64,000 nt of DNA from positions 42,653-106,652 of the forward strand of contig JAGXGE010000009.1 in assembly GCA_024637015.1 (NCBI GenBank), read 5' to 3'. Positions within the stretch are counted from its first letter, which is position 1, and the number at the start of each line of letters is the position of its first letter. The position numbers and the translations under genes are program-made. Under the pieces are notes generated by a model, which was not told where the DNA came from, did not search any database, and worked only from the letters and a program-made list of their open reading frames with translations. Source of the DNA: Aequorivita sp. GTDB taxonomy: Bacteria > Bacteroidota > Bacteroidia > Flavobacteriales > Flavobacteriaceae. Positions 35,761 to 46,315 of the stretch are shown piece after piece.

Positions 35761-38313
35761 ATGGATGATAATTTTTCCCCACGAGTAAAAGATGTAATTG
35801 CCTTCAGCAAAGAAGAAGCTTTACGCCTAGGTCACGATTTTATTGGTACCGAGCATTTGATGCTTGGGCTTTTAAGAGATGGCAACGGCAAAGCAGTAAC
35901 TATACTGAATGCACTTGCAATAGATTTGAACCACCTACGAAGAAAGGTAGAAATCTTGAGCCCCGCCAATCCTGGCGTTACTACAAATACCAACGACAAA
36001 AAGAATCTTCACCTTACACGTCAGGCCGAAAGGGCGCTTAAAACAACATTTTTGGAAGCTAAGTTGTTTCAAAGCAACTCCATTAATACGGCCCATCTGC
36101 TTTTGTGTATTCTTCGCAATGAAAACGACCCTACTACAAAGTTGTTAAATAAAATGAAGGTAGATTATGACGCAGTGAAAGATCAATTTAAACTTATGAT
36201 TACAAACGATGACGATTATATAGACACCCCAAGTGCGGAATCATTTCCAAATGATGACGATACTTCTGCGGAAGATGCGGGTAAGGAAAATTTATTTTCC
36301 GGCACCACTGCAAAAACGAACAAAAAATCCAAAACTCCTGTTTTGGATAACTTTGGAAGAGACCTTACCGCAATGGCAGAAGAAGGTAAACTGGATCCAG
36401 TTGTGGGTCGCGAAAGCGAAATACAACGTGTTTCACAGATTTTAAGCCGAAGAAAGAAAAACAATCCATTATTAATCGGTGAACCTGGTGTTGGTAAATC
36501 TGCCATTGCCGAAGGTTTGGCGCTACGAATTATTCAACGAAAAGTTTCACGTATTCTTTATGATAAAAGAGTTGTAACCTTGGATTTAGCTAGCTTAGTG
36601 GCTGGAACCAAATACCGTGGCCAGTTTGAGGAACGTATGAAAGCCGTAATGAACGAGCTTGAAAAGAATGACGATATTATTCTTTTTATTGATGAAATAC
36701 ATACTATTGTTGGCGCTGGTGGCGCTACAGGTTCTTTGGATGCATCAAATATGTTCAAGCCAGCGTTAGCTCGAGGCGAAATTCAATGTATTGGAGCAAC
36801 CACATTGGACGAGTATCGTCAGTACATAGAAAAAGACGGTGCACTGGAGAGACGTTTCCAAAAAGTATTGGTTGAACCTACAACGGTTGAAGAAACCATT
36901 GAAATTTTGACAAACATCAAAGATAAGTACGAAGCACACCACAACGTAATTTATACAGATGAGGCCATAAAAGCTTGCGTAAAGCTTACCAACAGATATA
37001 TGACCGAGCGCTTCCTTCCAGACAAAGCTATTGATGCTTTAGACGAGGCCGGCTCTCGTGTTCACATAACTAACATTCACGTTCCAGATAAAATTTTGGA
37101 AATTGAAAAACAATTGGAAGAAGTTCGTGAGTTGAAAAATACAGTTGTAAAAAAACAGAAATACGAAGAAGCTGCAAAACTTCGGGATGACGAGAAAAAT
37201 CTTGAAAAAGAGCTCGCAACCCAACAGGAAAAATGGGAAGCAGATTCAAAACTTCACAAGGAAACTGTTACTGAAGAAAATGTAGCGGAAGTTGTTTCAA
37301 TGATGACGGGTGTACCCGTTAATAGAATTGCACAAACCGAAAGCACCAAACTAGCTGCCCTACCCGATCGTATCAAAGGAAAGGTTGTTGGACAGGACGA
37401 GGCGGTTGCTAAAGTCGTGAAAGCTATTCAACGAAATCGCGCAGGGTTAAAAGATCCCAACAAACCAATTGGTTCCTTCATTTTCTTAGGACAGACAGGT
37501 GTTGGTAAAACACAGCTTGCGAAAGTTTTAGCGCGTGAATTATTTGACTCAGACAACGCTTTAATACGCATCGATATGAGCGAGTATATGGAAAAATTCG
37601 CAATTTCCCGCTTGGTTGGTGCACCTCCAGGATATGTGGGTTACGAAGAAGGCGGCCAGTTGACTGAAAAAATCAGAAGAAAACCTTATGCAGTGGTCCT
37701 TTTGGATGAAATTGAAAAAGCACACCCAGATGTTTTCAATATGTTGTTACAGGTTTTGGATGATGGTTATTTAACCGATAGTCTTGGAAGAAAGATTGAT
37801 TTTAGAAATACAATCATTATTATGACTTCCAATATTGGTGCCCGCCAGATAAAAGACTTTGGACAAGGAGTTGGTTTTGGAACTTCTGCGAGAAAAAGCC
37901 AAGAAGAAACGCACACAAAAAGTGTAATAGAGAATGCGTTGAAGAAAACCTTTGCACCCGAATTCTTGAACCGTATTGATGATGTTATGGTTTTCAATCC
38001 GCTTGAAAGAGAAGATATTCATAAAATTATCGACATTGAGTTAGATAAACTTTTTGCACGAATTTCAGATTTAGGCTACGATCTGAAACTTACCGAAAAA
38101 GCAAAAGATTATATTGCTGATAAAGGTTTTGATAAGCAATATGGGGCTCGCCCGTTGAACAGGGCAATTCAAAAATACATTGAAGATGCTTTGGCTGAAG
38201 AAATTATCAACAGTAGTTTGCAGGAAGGTGATGGAATAACTATGGATCTCGATGAAAAAACAAACGAGCTTACAATAAAAATTAAGAAGCAGAAAAAACC
38301 GACTGAATCTTAG
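35761..38313 (+). CDS. clpC: ATP-dependent Clp protease ATP-binding subunit ClpC
   Basis: An 850-residue class I Clp/Hsp100 unfoldase that feeds proteins to ClpP. It contains two N-terminal Clp repeats (about 1-145), AAA domain 1 with Walker A GEPGVGKS (near 240) and Walker B LFIDEIHT, a UVR-type middle segment ([14 protein letters not shown], near 468) and AAA domain 2 with GQTGVGKT (near 577) and [10 protein letters not shown], followed by the D2 small domain. The UVR segment and short middle domain identify ClpC rather than ClpB. It is monocistronic, ending at a terminator, and divergent from gyrA. Confidence 0.94.
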   Translation: MDDNFSPRVKDVIAFSKEEALRLGHDFIGTEHLMLGLLRDGNGKAVTILNALAIDLNHLRRKVEILSPANPGVTTNTNDKKNLHLTRQAERALKTTFLEAKLFQSNSINTAHLLLCILRNENDPTTKLLNKMKVDYDAVKDQFKLMITNDDDYIDTPSAESFPNDDDTSAEDAGKENLFSGTTAKTNKKSKTPVLDNFGRDLTAMAEEGKLDPVVGRESEIQRVSQILSRRKKNNPLLIGEPGVGKSAIAEGLALRIIQRKVSRILYDKRVVTLDLASLVAGTKYRGQFEERMKAVMNELEKNDDIILFIDEIHTIVGAGGATGSLDASNMFKPALARGEIQCIGATTLDEYRQYIEKDGALERRFQKVLVEPTTVEETIEILTNIKDKYEAHHNVIYTDEAIKACVKLTNRYMTERFLPDKAIDALDEAGSRVHITNIHVPDKILEIEKQLEEVRELKNTVVKKQKYEEAAKLRDDEKNLEKELATQQEKWEADSKLHKETVTEENVAEVVSMMTGVPVNRIAQTESTKLAALPDRIKGKVVGQDEAVAKVVKAIQRNRAGLKDPNKPIGSFIFLGQTGVGKTQLAKVLARELFDSDNALIRIDMSEYMEKFAISRLVGAPPGYVGYEEGGQLTEKIRRKPYAVVLLDEIEKAHPDVFNMLLQVLDDGYLTDSLGRKIDFRNTIIIMTSNIGARQIKDFGQGVGFGTSARKSQEETHTKSVIENALKKTFAPEFLNRIDDVMVFNPLEREDIHKIIDIELDKLFARISDLGYDLKLTEKAKDYIADKGFDKQYGARPLNRAIQKYIEDALAEEIINSSLQEGDGITMDLDEKTNELTIKIKKQKKPTES

Positions 38314-38338
38314 TTTTCATTGGTTAGTCGTAAAATTT

Positions 38339-38368
38339 ATCCCTAAGTTATTCTTGGGGATTTTTTTT
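38339..38368 (+). terminator. Rho-independent terminator after clpC
   Basis: ATCCCTAAG pairs with CTTGGGGAT (one wobble) over a 5-base loop and is followed by eight T residues, 26 bp beyond the clpC stop. Confidence 0.8.
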
Positions 38369-38461
38369 ATTTTTTAAATAAATTGAATTTTTTAATAAAT
38401 GTTTATAAGTCTAACATTTTAAAAAACCGTAAATTACATTTTTCTAAAACCTATCTATATA

Positions 38462-38842
38462 ATGAAAACTTTGAATTTTGAATTTGGTGAGATCCGGGTT
38501 TTTAAAAACTTTGTAGTGGTCGTCATGAAAGAAGGAATTACTGTTAAACCTGAATATAATGATGACTTGATTAATATTTCAGAAAACTATTTTAGGGACA
38601 GACCATTTGGATATATTACATATCGTAAAAATTCCTATTCGGTTGATCCAATGATTTATTTGAGAACCTCTAAAATCGAAAATTTAATAGCCTTTGCCGT
38701 TGTTTCCGATGATGGACTTAAAGAAACTAACCTAGAGGTTGAAAAAAGGTTTCTAACAAAACCTTTTGAACATTTCAATAATCTGGATGCAGCAAAAGAC
38801 TGGGTCAACAATATGATTGATGATGTGTCGCCTAAATTTTAA
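38462..38842 (+). CDS. Small conserved hypothetical protein (possible SpoIIAA/STAS-like fold)
   Basis: A 126-residue cytoplasmic protein, no signal or membrane helix. The alternating strand-helix pattern, with FVVVVMKEG, GYITYRKNSYSVDP and a final DAAKDWVNNMI helix, recalls SpoIIAA-like/STAS-related proteins seen in Bacteroidota, but no phosphorylatable serine motif can be assigned. Its 3' end overlaps the convergent T9SS gene by 4 bp. Function unknown. Confidence 0.7.
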   Translation: MKTLNFEFGEIRVFKNFVVVVMKEGITVKPEYNDDLINISENYFRDRPFGYITYRKNSYSVDPMIYLRTSKIENLIAFAVVSDDGLKETNLEVEKRFLTKPFEHFNNLDAAKDWVNNMIDDVSPKF

Positions 38843-39726
38843 AAATTTATTATTTTAAAAGATTTTTTGCTATTCCCAAATCCATTTACAAATAAAATAT
38901 ACATCCCATTCTGATAGCTTGACAAATCAATTTTAATAGAATTTTGACCATCATTGGTTATTGTTTCAAGCTTTTTCCCAGACAGATTGAAAACTGTGAT
39001 ACTTTTTACATTTTGGGCATTGCTTAAAACACAATTGCCGCCATTGTTTTGTTTTGAAATTATTATTTCATCCAAATTATACTTTTCAACTTTCAAATGG
39101 ATAGGTATGCAGTCATTGATAGAGTCTAAATTTGCATAAAAAATTTCGGTGTCTTTAAAAAAACAACTTAACTGGCCGCCACCATTAATATCGGGATTGC
39201 CTCCGGGGGCGTTAATTATAGATAAAGACCCAGCTCCTTCCACCCAAACAGAATTCTCCGTACTTGTAGTATTTCCAGATGCTGGTGAAAAATAAAAATG
39301 TCGATATTCATTACCATCCGCTAAAGGCCTTTCAATTATAGAATCTAGCACAAAAGCTCCCCCATCTCTGGGAAATGGGCTATAGGGATTTCGCATATTA
39401 AAAGTATCTCCTTCATTTAACGAAAAATCATAAAGCAGAAACTCTTCATTTTGGCCAGGAGCTACTTTATTCAAAAAAACTTTTTTATTGTTTACCTCTT
39501 CGCGAAGCAAAAATGTGCGGGAGATATAATGGAAACCGTCCAAAATCTTATAACTCTTTCCTTCAACAATCGTATCTCCATCGGTGTAATAAACGTCTGT
39601 CAAACAACCCGAAAAACAAGTGGTTACGTGCCATTCATTCAAATTGTCCAACAATGGTTTGTACGCTTGCGAATAAATATTCAAACTAAAAACAGAAAAA
39701 ATTGAAAACAGTAAAATCCTTTTCAT
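38839..39726 (-). CDS. T9SS-secreted protein with type A sorting domain
   Basis: A 295-residue exported protein with a signal peptide (residues 1-19, ending NIYSQ) and a C-terminal T9SS type A sorting domain (about 225-295: ITVFNLSGKKLETI ... GMYILFVNGFGNSKKSFKIINF). The middle 200 residues contain several Asp/Gly-rich turns and three or four cysteines (TTCFSGC, LSCFF, DCIPI) but no recognised catalytic motif. The start lies 19 bp downstream of the hutH stop, so it could be co-transcribed with hutH. Confidence 0.8.
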   Translation of the reverse strand: MKRILLFSIFSVFSLNIYSQAYKPLLDNLNEWHVTTCFSGCLTDVYYTDGDTIVEGKSYKILDGFHYISRTFLLREEVNNKKVFLNKVAPGQNEEFLLYDFSLNEGDTFNMRNPYSPFPRDGGAFVLDSIIERPLADGNEYRHFYFSPASGNTTSTENSVWVEGAGSLSIINAPGGNPDINGGGQLSCFFKDTEIFYANLDSINDCIPIHLKVEKYNLDEIIISKQNNGGNCVLSNAQNVKSITVFNLSGKKLETITNDGQNSIKIDLSSYQNGMYILFVNGFGNSKKSFKIINF

Positions 39727-39745
39727 AAGCTATTTTTTTAAAAAT

Positions 39746-41257
39746 TTATCCAAATAATATTTCCGAATCAATATCCAAAGACTGCAAAAATGCAACACTC
39801 GCATGAATATCATCAGCCAATATTCTATCATTCTCTATGAATGAAACTACCGAACGGTATGGTTTTAAAAACGATTCAACAAAAGGTGAAGATTTTTTTT
39901 GGGTCCTGAAACTAAGAGCCTGTGAGGCATTCATCAATTCAATCGCCAGAATGGTTTCGATGTTTTCAATAACACGCAAACACTTTGTAGCCCCGTTCGC
40001 GCCCATACTCACATGGTCTTCCTGCCCATTTGATGAAACAATGGAATCTACAGATGCAGGTGTGGCCAATTGTTTGTTTTGGTTCACAATGCTCGCAGCA
40101 GTGTATTGTGGAATCATAAATCCGCTGTTGAGACCGGGATTGTTAATTAAAAAAGCGGGTAATTCGCGAAGACCCGAAACAAGCTGATAAATTCGTCTTT
40201 CTGATATACTGCCCAGTTCTGCCATGGCAATTGCTAAATAATCCAATCCGAGCGCCAGTGGCTGTCCGTGAAAATTTCCACCGGAAATAATAACGTCCTC
40301 GTTTACAAAAATATTGGGATTATCTGTTACCGAATTAATTTCGGTCTTAAATGTTTTATGTACAAAATGCAACGTATCTTTTGTTGCCCCGTGAACCTGA
40401 GGAATACAACGGAAAGAATACGGATCCTGCACATTTTTCTTTTCGGAAAGGCCCAATTCGCTTCCTTCCAAAAACTCTAAAATCTGCTCGGCAGTTTTTA
40501 CCTGTCCTCTGTGCGGGCGCACTAAATGCACCAAGGCGTTGAATGGGCTCATATTACAGTCAAAAGCATCCAGTGAAACCGCACTAATTAAATCTGCCAA
40601 ATACGAAAGTTTATAACTTTTTAAAAGGCAATAAACACCGTAAGCACTCATAAATTGAGTACCGTTCAGCAATGCCAAGCCTTCTTTTGCTTGTAGCGTA
40701 ATGGGTTCCCAATTAAAATTTTTCAGCATTTTTTCTGAAGAAATCTTTTGGCCGCCATAATAAACTTCACCTCTTCCAAGCAAGGGTAAAGAAAGATGGG
40801 CCAATGGTGCTAAATCGCCCGAAGCACCTAAACTTCCTTGTGAATAGATTACAGGCAAAATATCGTTATTGTAAAAATCAATTAACCTTTCCACAGTTTC
40901 AATCTGCACCCCACTGTATCCATAACTGAGCGATTGTATTTTCAGCAAAAGCATCAGTTTTATAATGGGTTTTGGAACAAACTCACCTGTTCCGCAAGCG
41001 TGAGACATTACAAGATTTTCCTGTAATTTGGAGAGGTTCTCGGATGAAATTTTCACATTACACAAAGACCCAAATCCGGTGTTTATACCATACACGGGAG
41101 TTTCGTTATCCTTCATTTTATGAACAAGATATTCCCGTGATTTTTTTATGTTAAGCTGGGCTTCTTCAGAAAGCTCCAGAGATTTGTGTTTATCAATTAT
41201 TTCTTTGACTAAAGCCAAGTCCAAGATTTCTGAACTTATGTAATGAGTTTCTTGCAT
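39746..41257 (-). CDS. hutH: Histidine ammonia-lyase HutH
   Basis: A 503-residue MIO-dependent lyase that removes ammonia from L-histidine to give urocanate, the first step of histidine degradation. The Ala-Ser-Gly triad that cyclises to the MIO prosthetic group is residues 145-147 (GSLGASGDLAPLAHL). Tyr56 lies in VYGINTGFG, and the selectivity pair Ser85-His86 (MSHACG) fits histidine rather than Phe or Tyr. The rest of the hut pathway (hutU, hutI, hutG) is not adjacent, which leaves its pathway context open. It is divergent from the thioredoxin-like lipoprotein gene. Confidence 0.92.
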   Translation of the reverse strand: MQETHYISSEILDLALVKEIIDKHKSLELSEEAQLNIKKSREYLVHKMKDNETPVYGINTGFGSLCNVKISSENLSKLQENLVMSHACGTGEFVPKPIIKLMLLLKIQSLSYGYSGVQIETVERLIDFYNNDILPVIYSQGSLGASGDLAPLAHLSLPLLGRGEVYYGGQKISSEKMLKNFNWEPITLQAKEGLALLNGTQFMSAYGVYCLLKSYKLSYLADLISAVSLDAFDCNMSPFNALVHLVRPHRGQVKTAEQILEFLEGSELGLSEKKNVQDPYSFRCIPQVHGATKDTLHFVHKTFKTEINSVTDNPNIFVNEDVIISGGNFHGQPLALGLDYLAIAMAELGSISERRIYQLVSGLRELPAFLINNPGLNSGFMIPQYTAASIVNQNKQLATPASVDSIVSSNGQEDHVSMGANGATKCLRVIENIETILAIELMNASQALSFRTQKKSSPFVESFLKPYRSVVSFIENDRILADDIHASVAFLQSLDIDSEILFG

Positions 41258-41453
41258 TGGGAAGGTAAGGTTTCCACAAAAATAGTATTTTTTAGTTGTC
41301 AGACACCCTTTCTTGCAGTCAAAAGCACTTTGTTTAATTTCTACTAATATATTTTCAACAATGAAATTATGACAAAAAATAACAATGCGTAGTGGACAGA
41401 AATATTTCGGCTATAAGAAATTTTACAGTAATTTTAAAAAAAAATAAAGAATA

Positions 41454-42821
41454 ATGAAAAAATTGAGTTTGATCGTTTTGGTTTTTTTTATCATTTCCTG
41501 CAAACAGGAAGGAAAACCACAATATACCCTCATTAATGGAACAGTGCAAAACAATACCGCTGAGACGGTTTTTGTTCGTGGAAATAGTTTTGAAACCCGT
41601 ATTCAGATTGGGGAAAATGGAACATTTGCTGATACTCTTCGTATAAAGGAAGATGGTTTTTATGATATGTATGTGGGCCGCGAACGTACCGGGATTTATC
41701 TTGAAAAAGGAAAAAATCTTTCCGTAAATCTAAATGCCGATGAATTTGACGAGACGTTAAAATATTCCGGAGATTTGGCTAACATCAATAATTTTTTGGC
41801 TGCAAAATATCTTTGGAACGAAAAGAATCTTGACTTCAAAGAAGTGTTTTCGATGGATGAAGAAAACTTTTTAAAGCAATTGAACAACAATCAGAAAAAA
41901 ATCGATAGTCTTTATACGGCAAACAAAATTTTTAATGACAATTTCAAGAATAAGCTTGCGGATGAAGACAAATACTCTCGGGCTATTATGTTGGAAAATT
42001 ATAAAGATGCACACCGCTATTATTCCGGAGAGCAGGATTTTAATGTTTCCAGCAATTTTTATGATGAACTGAAAAACATAAATTACAATGACACTCTATC
42101 ATATAGAAACTCGGTGGCTTATCAGAATTTACTTGATGCGCACTTCACTAGATTGGTAAACGAAGAAATTTTCGAAAGCGGTAATAATAGCCAAACAGTA
42201 GTGTACCTAAAAAAGGTAAATGAAGCATTGCCAAACGGATATGCTAAAGATAAAATAATGAGCACCTATTTGCAGTTTGGTTTAAAACCCGACGGCTCTC
42301 TCGATGAAGCCTACAACATCTACAAAAACAGTAGTCCAAACCCTGAAAATCTTGCAAAGATTACGGAACACTACAACAAATTGAAGACAATTACGGAAGG
42401 TAGCCCCTCGCCCACTTTTAATTATGAAAACCACAAAGGCGGCACTACTGATTTGGCAGCTTTAAAAGGCAAATATGTGTATATAGATGTTTGGGCCACT
42501 TGGTGCGGACCTTGTTTGCGTGAAATACCTTCGCTAAAAGAAGTTGAAAAGGATTACCAAAACAAAAACGTTCAATTTGTGAGTATTTCAATTGATGAAG
42601 CCAAAGATTACGATAAATGGAAAGCTATGGTTACTGAAAAGCAATTGGGCGGAATACAGCTGATGGCTGACAATAACTGGAAATCAAAATTTGTAGAAGA
42701 CTACGCCATCATGGGAATCCCGCGATTTATATTGATAGATACGCAGGGAAATATAGTTTCTGCAGATGCCCCGAGACCTTCAGATCCTGAGTTGAGAAAA
42801 ACTTTTGATGGGTTGATGTAA
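41454..42821 (+). CDS. TlpA/ResA-like thioredoxin-fold lipoprotein with DUF4369-like N-terminus
   Basis: A 455-residue envelope thiol-disulfide oxidoreductase. The signal sequence ends in a lipobox-like FIISC with Cys17 as the lipidation site. Residues about 25-130 resemble the DUF4369 beta domain common in Bacteroidota TlpA proteins. The C-terminal AhpC/TSA-like domain has the redox motif WATWCGPCLREIP near residue 350 and the cis-Pro segment MGIPRFILID. It probably reduces disulfides in periplasmic proteins such as c-type cytochromes. Monocistronic, with a long inverted repeat after it. Confidence 0.88.
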   Translation: MKKLSLIVLVFFIISCKQEGKPQYTLINGTVQNNTAETVFVRGNSFETRIQIGENGTFADTLRIKEDGFYDMYVGRERTGIYLEKGKNLSVNLNADEFDETLKYSGDLANINNFLAAKYLWNEKNLDFKEVFSMDEENFLKQLNNNQKKIDSLYTANKIFNDNFKNKLADEDKYSRAIMLENYKDAHRYYSGEQDFNVSSNFYDELKNINYNDTLSYRNSVAYQNLLDAHFTRLVNEEIFESGNNSQTVVYLKKVNEALPNGYAKDKIMSTYLQFGLKPDGSLDEAYNIYKNSSPNPENLAKITEHYNKLKTITEGSPSPTFNYENHKGGTTDLAALKGKYVYIDVWATWCGPCLREIPSLKEVEKDYQNKNVQFVSISIDEAKDYDKWKAMVTEKQLGGIQLMADNNWKSKFVEDYAIMGIPRFILIDTQGNIVSADAPRPSDPELRKTFDGLM

Positions 42822-42841
42822 TCAGCTATTAGATTATTTTT

Positions 42842-42894
42842 TTAGCCACGAATTCACAAATAAATTATAAAAACATTCGTGCATTCGTGGCTAA
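42842..42894. repeat. 12-bp inverted repeat, probable bidirectional terminator
   Basis: TTAGCCACGAAT at 42842-42853 and ATTCGTGGCTAA at 42883-42894 are perfect inverted copies around a 29-base A/T-rich centre that itself contains GTGCATTCGTG-like partial copies. It separates two convergent genes. Similar CACGAAT-rich units are dispersed in flavobacterial intergenic DNA. Confidence 0.7.
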
Positions 42895-42903
42895 CTTTTA
42901 TTT

Positions 42904-44442
42904 TTAATTATTTGTGTCTTGCTCCTGTTCTTCTCTGTCAAACAAATCTAGATAAGCTTCTGGAATAGTATCAATTATATCACCCGCCATTATTGCTTCA
43001 TAACCCATATGTCCAGAGGCAATATCTCCAGCCCGTCCGTGCATATAAACACCGAAAACCGAGGCTAGTAAAGGATCGTAACCTTGCGAAAGTAACCCGG
43101 TAATTATGCCACTCAATGCATCACCACTTCCCGCAGTTGCCATTCCAGGGTTTCCGGAAGTATTTATATAAAGTTTATCACCGTAAACCGTGATTGTATA
43201 AGCACCTTTTATTATCACTACAACTTCGTGTTTATCTGAAAACTTCTTTACTTTTTCTAGTTTGTCATAATCGTTTTTCCATTCGCCAATAAGCCGTTTC
43301 AACTCGCCCGGATGAGGAGTTAAAACGGAATTCTTCGGAAGTAACTTCAACAATTCTTTATTTTCAGAAATATTATTTAATGCATCCGCGTCTATTACAA
43401 AAGGAAAGTTGCTGTTTTTGAATAAGCTTTTCAAAGCTTCCACAGTGGCTTTATTTTTTCCGATGCCCATGCCAATTCCAATAGCGGAAGGTTCAAAATT
43501 CACTGCAATTTCACTTATAAATTCTTCCTCTTTATCAGTAATTACCATCGCTTCTGGAATGGCAGTTTGTAGAATATTGTAGCCACATTTCGGAACAAAA
43601 GCCGTCACCATTCCAGCACCAATCCTGAAAGCAGCAGTTGTAGAAAGCACGGCAGCACCAATTTTTCCATAGCTACCCGCAACAATCAATGCATGACCGT
43701 ATGTTCCTTTATGTCCAAATTTATCACGGGGTTGATAAAATCGCTGTGCCTCCGGTTTTGAAATTAATTGTGCCAAAGGTTCTGTGTTTTGAAGATATTC
43801 TAAATCCAAACCAATTTCCAAAACATCAAAACTTGAAACGAAACCAGCAGTTTCAGGCAAAAAGAAGGAAAGTTTGGGTGCTTGAAAAGTCAAAGTATGG
43901 TTTGCTTTTAAGACAGCCTCTTTATCTTCCAAAGGCGAATTGGAATAAAGACCACTGGGAATATCAATTGCCAATTTAAAGGCTTTGCAATCGTTAAGAT
44001 ATTGTATTAATTTCTTCACCCATCCCGAGGGACAGCGATTTAAGCCTATTCCAAAGATTCCATCTACAAGTATATCTTCACTATTGATCTCGGGAAAATC
44101 TTCTTCGCCTTTCATCAAAATGGGCCATTTTTTGGTCACATTTTTAATTTTGTCATAATTGAGCAAAAAGTTTTTGGAACGCTTGTCGCTGCAATTAACA
44201 ATATAGACAATCACATTATAGCCGTGCTCAATTAGCAGCCTACCAAGCACCAAGCCATCCCCTCCGTTATCTCCAATACCACAGAAAATGCGGACGGGCA
44301 CAGATGCTCCATTCAACCGCTGGTGAAGCCATTGAAATATTTGCGTAGCCGCGCGTTCCATCAATTCTTCCGAAGTGATTTGTTGGTTTTTAACCGTGGT
44401 TTTATCGGCTTCGTATAATTGTTCTGCAGAAAATATTTTCAT
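42904..44442 (-). CDS. Bifunctional ADP-dependent NAD(P)H-hydrate dehydratase / NAD(P)H-hydrate epimerase
   Basis: A 512-residue metabolite-repair enzyme. The N-terminal YjeF domain (about 1-215, with GDNGGDGLVLGR) epimerises hydrated NAD(P)HX. The C-terminal carbohydrate-kinase-like domain (about 225-500, with GSYGKIGAAVLS, LTPHPGELKRL and AGSGDALSGIITG) dehydrates S-NAD(P)HX using ADP. Both halves keep their signature motifs, so the protein should be fully functional and cytoplasmic. It is transcribed alone, leftward. Confidence 0.93.
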   Translation of the reverse strand: MKIFSAEQLYEADKTTVKNQQITSEELMERAATQIFQWLHQRLNGASVPVRIFCGIGDNGGDGLVLGRLLIEHGYNVIVYIVNCSDKRSKNFLLNYDKIKNVTKKWPILMKGEEDFPEINSEDILVDGIFGIGLNRCPSGWVKKLIQYLNDCKAFKLAIDIPSGLYSNSPLEDKEAVLKANHTLTFQAPKLSFFLPETAGFVSSFDVLEIGLDLEYLQNTEPLAQLISKPEAQRFYQPRDKFGHKGTYGHALIVAGSYGKIGAAVLSTTAAFRIGAGMVTAFVPKCGYNILQTAIPEAMVITDKEEEFISEIAVNFEPSAIGIGMGIGKNKATVEALKSLFKNSNFPFVIDADALNNISENKELLKLLPKNSVLTPHPGELKRLIGEWKNDYDKLEKVKKFSDKHEVVVIIKGAYTITVYGDKLYINTSGNPGMATAGSGDALSGIITGLLSQGYDPLLASVFGVYMHGRAGDIASGHMGYEAIMAGDIIDTIPEAYLDLFDREEQEQDTNN

Positions 44443-44612
44443 CTATAAGCCTTATTTTAAAAAATTCAATATAATAATTCCAAACTGGCAAGTTTATTGT
44501 CATTAATATCAAAGATAACATTCCTTCGCATTGTTGAAAAGAACGTTTATAACTAATTGTCCATCCTTCGAAAAAGCCCTAGATAATTTATAATTTTAAA
44601 AAAAACCACACA

Positions 44613-45017
44613 ATGGAAACACGAGATAGTGAATTGCTCCGTTTACGACCCGAAATACCTTCCGCTAAAATTACTCCCAACATGTCTGCCGACGAATGCT
44701 TTCAAAACAAGACATTACGCCCTGTGGCCAAGCTTCAAAACGATCTATTATTGGCGGTTTTCAGAAACTATGTAGCGAAGCACAAAAATGTGTTCTATGA
44801 TCTTACCATAGAAAAAAAAATGGATTATATTGAAAACGCCATCCACAAGGATATGAAGTTCCGAAACTCGCTGAAAGGTATTATCATTGGTCAGTTTACA
44901 TTAGAGGAATTTGAAATTTATATTAAAAATTCCTCAGCACTGAATAAACGGATGATGGACATAGTGAAAGAACGACTTAAAAGCAACATCCAGCTTTTGG
45001 AATACGACTTTGCCTAA
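44613..45017 (+). CDS. Conserved hypothetical protein
   Basis: A 134-residue soluble protein found here between the NAD(P)HX repair gene and a DUF2461 gene. The second half is helical (DYIENAIHKDMKFRNSLKGIIIGQF), and the first 45 residues are probably extended. Relatives are sometimes labelled glyoxalase, but no metal-binding His/Glu pattern of glyoxalases is present, so that name is not supported. An A-rich leader precedes the ATG. Function unknown. Confidence 0.72.
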   Translation: METRDSELLRLRPEIPSAKITPNMSADECFQNKTLRPVAKLQNDLLLAVFRNYVAKHKNVFYDLTIEKKMDYIENAIHKDMKFRNSLKGIIIGQFTLEEFEIYIKNSSALNKRMMDIVKERLKSNIQLLEYDFA

Positions 45018-45047
45018 TTAACAAATAGCAATTAAGGTTTTTGAATC

Positions 45048-45731
45048 TTAGCTTTCCAACAGTGACTCTCCGTTTAAGTCGGTTGTCAAGACATCACTCA
45101 TGTAGTTGAAAAAAGGTCGCAGCAATTGATAATGGTAAATTAAGTTGTCTTTAAAATCATTAGCTAATACTTCTTGATCTGTGAAACGGTGATTTACAAA
45201 GAAGCTTTTAAGTCTAATTAAATCTATGTTTTGATCTTCCTTATTGAAACCTTTTGGAGCTGTCTTTACGGCGTATTCCTGATTGAAATTTCCAAATGCT
45301 TTTTTAAAATCCTTTTGAGCCAGAATTTCCCGTATTTCAGAACTATCCATTTCAAATTCCTTGCGGATGCGTAGCAAATCTGCCGGGTTTGGATCAAAGA
45401 AACCTCCGGCCATATGGCTGTTCCCAGATTCCAAACGCAAATAATAACCTCCACGCCGTTGCGCTCCTACCCTACTGAAACTAACACTTCGGTGCACGTT
45501 ATACGGTGTTTTGTCGTTACTGAAACGAATGTCGCGGTTTATTCGGAAGATTTTGGTTTTGGCAATTTCATCGGTTAGATTAAGTCCTTTTTCGACTGCT
45601 GCATAAAATTCCTTTAAAACCTTTTCATTAGCCAGATATTCCTTTTTATGTTCCTGCATCCAGTCGCGGTTGTTGTTCTTTTTAAGTTTTAATAGAAAAT
45701 CAAAAGCAGCTTTGGGTATGGTGGGGGTCAT
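45048..45731 (-). CDS. DUF2461 (TIGR02453 family) domain protein
   Basis: A 227-residue protein of the DUF2461 family, widespread and of unknown function. It shows the family features FLLKLKKNNNRDWMQEHKKEYLANE near the N-terminus (split here over residues 12-36), RINRDIRFSNDKTPYN near 80 and a GGYYLRLE strand. An upstream in-frame ATG at 45779 would add 16 Lys/Ser-rich residues; the ATG at 45731 sits behind an A-rich leader and matches the family start, so it is preferred. Confidence 0.85.
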   Translation of the reverse strand: MTPTIPKAAFDFLLKLKKNNNRDWMQEHKKEYLANEKVLKEFYAAVEKGLNLTDEIAKTKIFRINRDIRFSNDKTPYNVHRSVSFSRVGAQRRGGYYLRLESGNSHMAGGFFDPNPADLLRIRKEFEMDSSEIREILAQKDFKKAFGNFNQEYAVKTAPKGFNKEDQNIDLIRLKSFFVNHRFTDQEVLANDFKDNLIYHYQLLRPFFNYMSDVLTTDLNGESLLES

Positions 45732-45789
45732 TTTTTTTTTGTTTTTTGAAAGATACTGTTTTTTTGATTTAAGCAACATTCAATACTTC

Positions 45790-45810
45790 TTACTCATTAC
45801 TCATTAATCA
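45790..45810. repeat. Short heptamer tandem repeat (TTACTCA, TTACTCA, TTAATCA)
   Basis: Three 7-bp units upstream of the membrane protein gene at 45875, two exact and one with a single change. It is the same unit length as the arrays at 14798 and 62421. Confidence 0.6.
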
Positions 45811-45874
45811 ATACTGAATACCAATTAACAAAAATTCCCTACATTTATACCAACAACCTTAAAACCAATATTAT

Positions 45875-46315
45875 ATGACTACAACTGTAAGAACAAAACC
45901 AAATACTGCCTTTTGGATAATCGCAGTAATCGCTCTATTATGGAATTTGATGGGGGTATTTTTCTGGGTATCAGAATATTTTTTAATGACCGCCGAAATG
46001 AAAACTTCCCTCCCACCGGAACGGTTAGAATTAATGAACAGCATGCCCGCATGGGGAATGTATGTATATGGCTTTGCTGTTTTTACGGGGCTTCTGGCGA
46101 GTATCTTGCTACTTGCACGTAAAAAACTGGCAGTAGGCACGTTCGGGATTTCCCTTTTGGCTATTTTGATCATCCAAGGTTATTGGGTTTTTGCTATGGA
46201 CCTCGTGGGCGTTATGGGGCCACAATCCCTAATTATGCCACTCATAGTTATTGCAGTTGCTATTTTTGAATATTTCTATAGCAAAGGCGCTACCCGCAAT
46301 GGATGGCTTACTTAG
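45875..46315 (+). CDS. Four-helix membrane protein of unknown function
   Basis: A 146-residue integral membrane protein with four hydrophobic segments (about 14-36, 65-87, 92-112 and 118-136) and a Pro/Glu-rich loop after the first (SLPPERLELMNSMPAWGMY). No charged catalytic cluster is visible. Similar small proteins are common in flavobacteria and have no assigned role. It stands alone between the DUF2461 gene and a lipoprotein gene. Confidence 0.75.
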   Translation: MTTTVRTKPNTAFWIIAVIALLWNLMGVFFWVSEYFLMTAEMKTSLPPERLELMNSMPAWGMYVYGFAVFTGLLASILLLARKKLAVGTFGISLLAILIIQGYWVFAMDLVGVMGPQSLIMPLIVIAVAIFEYFYSKGATRNGWLT

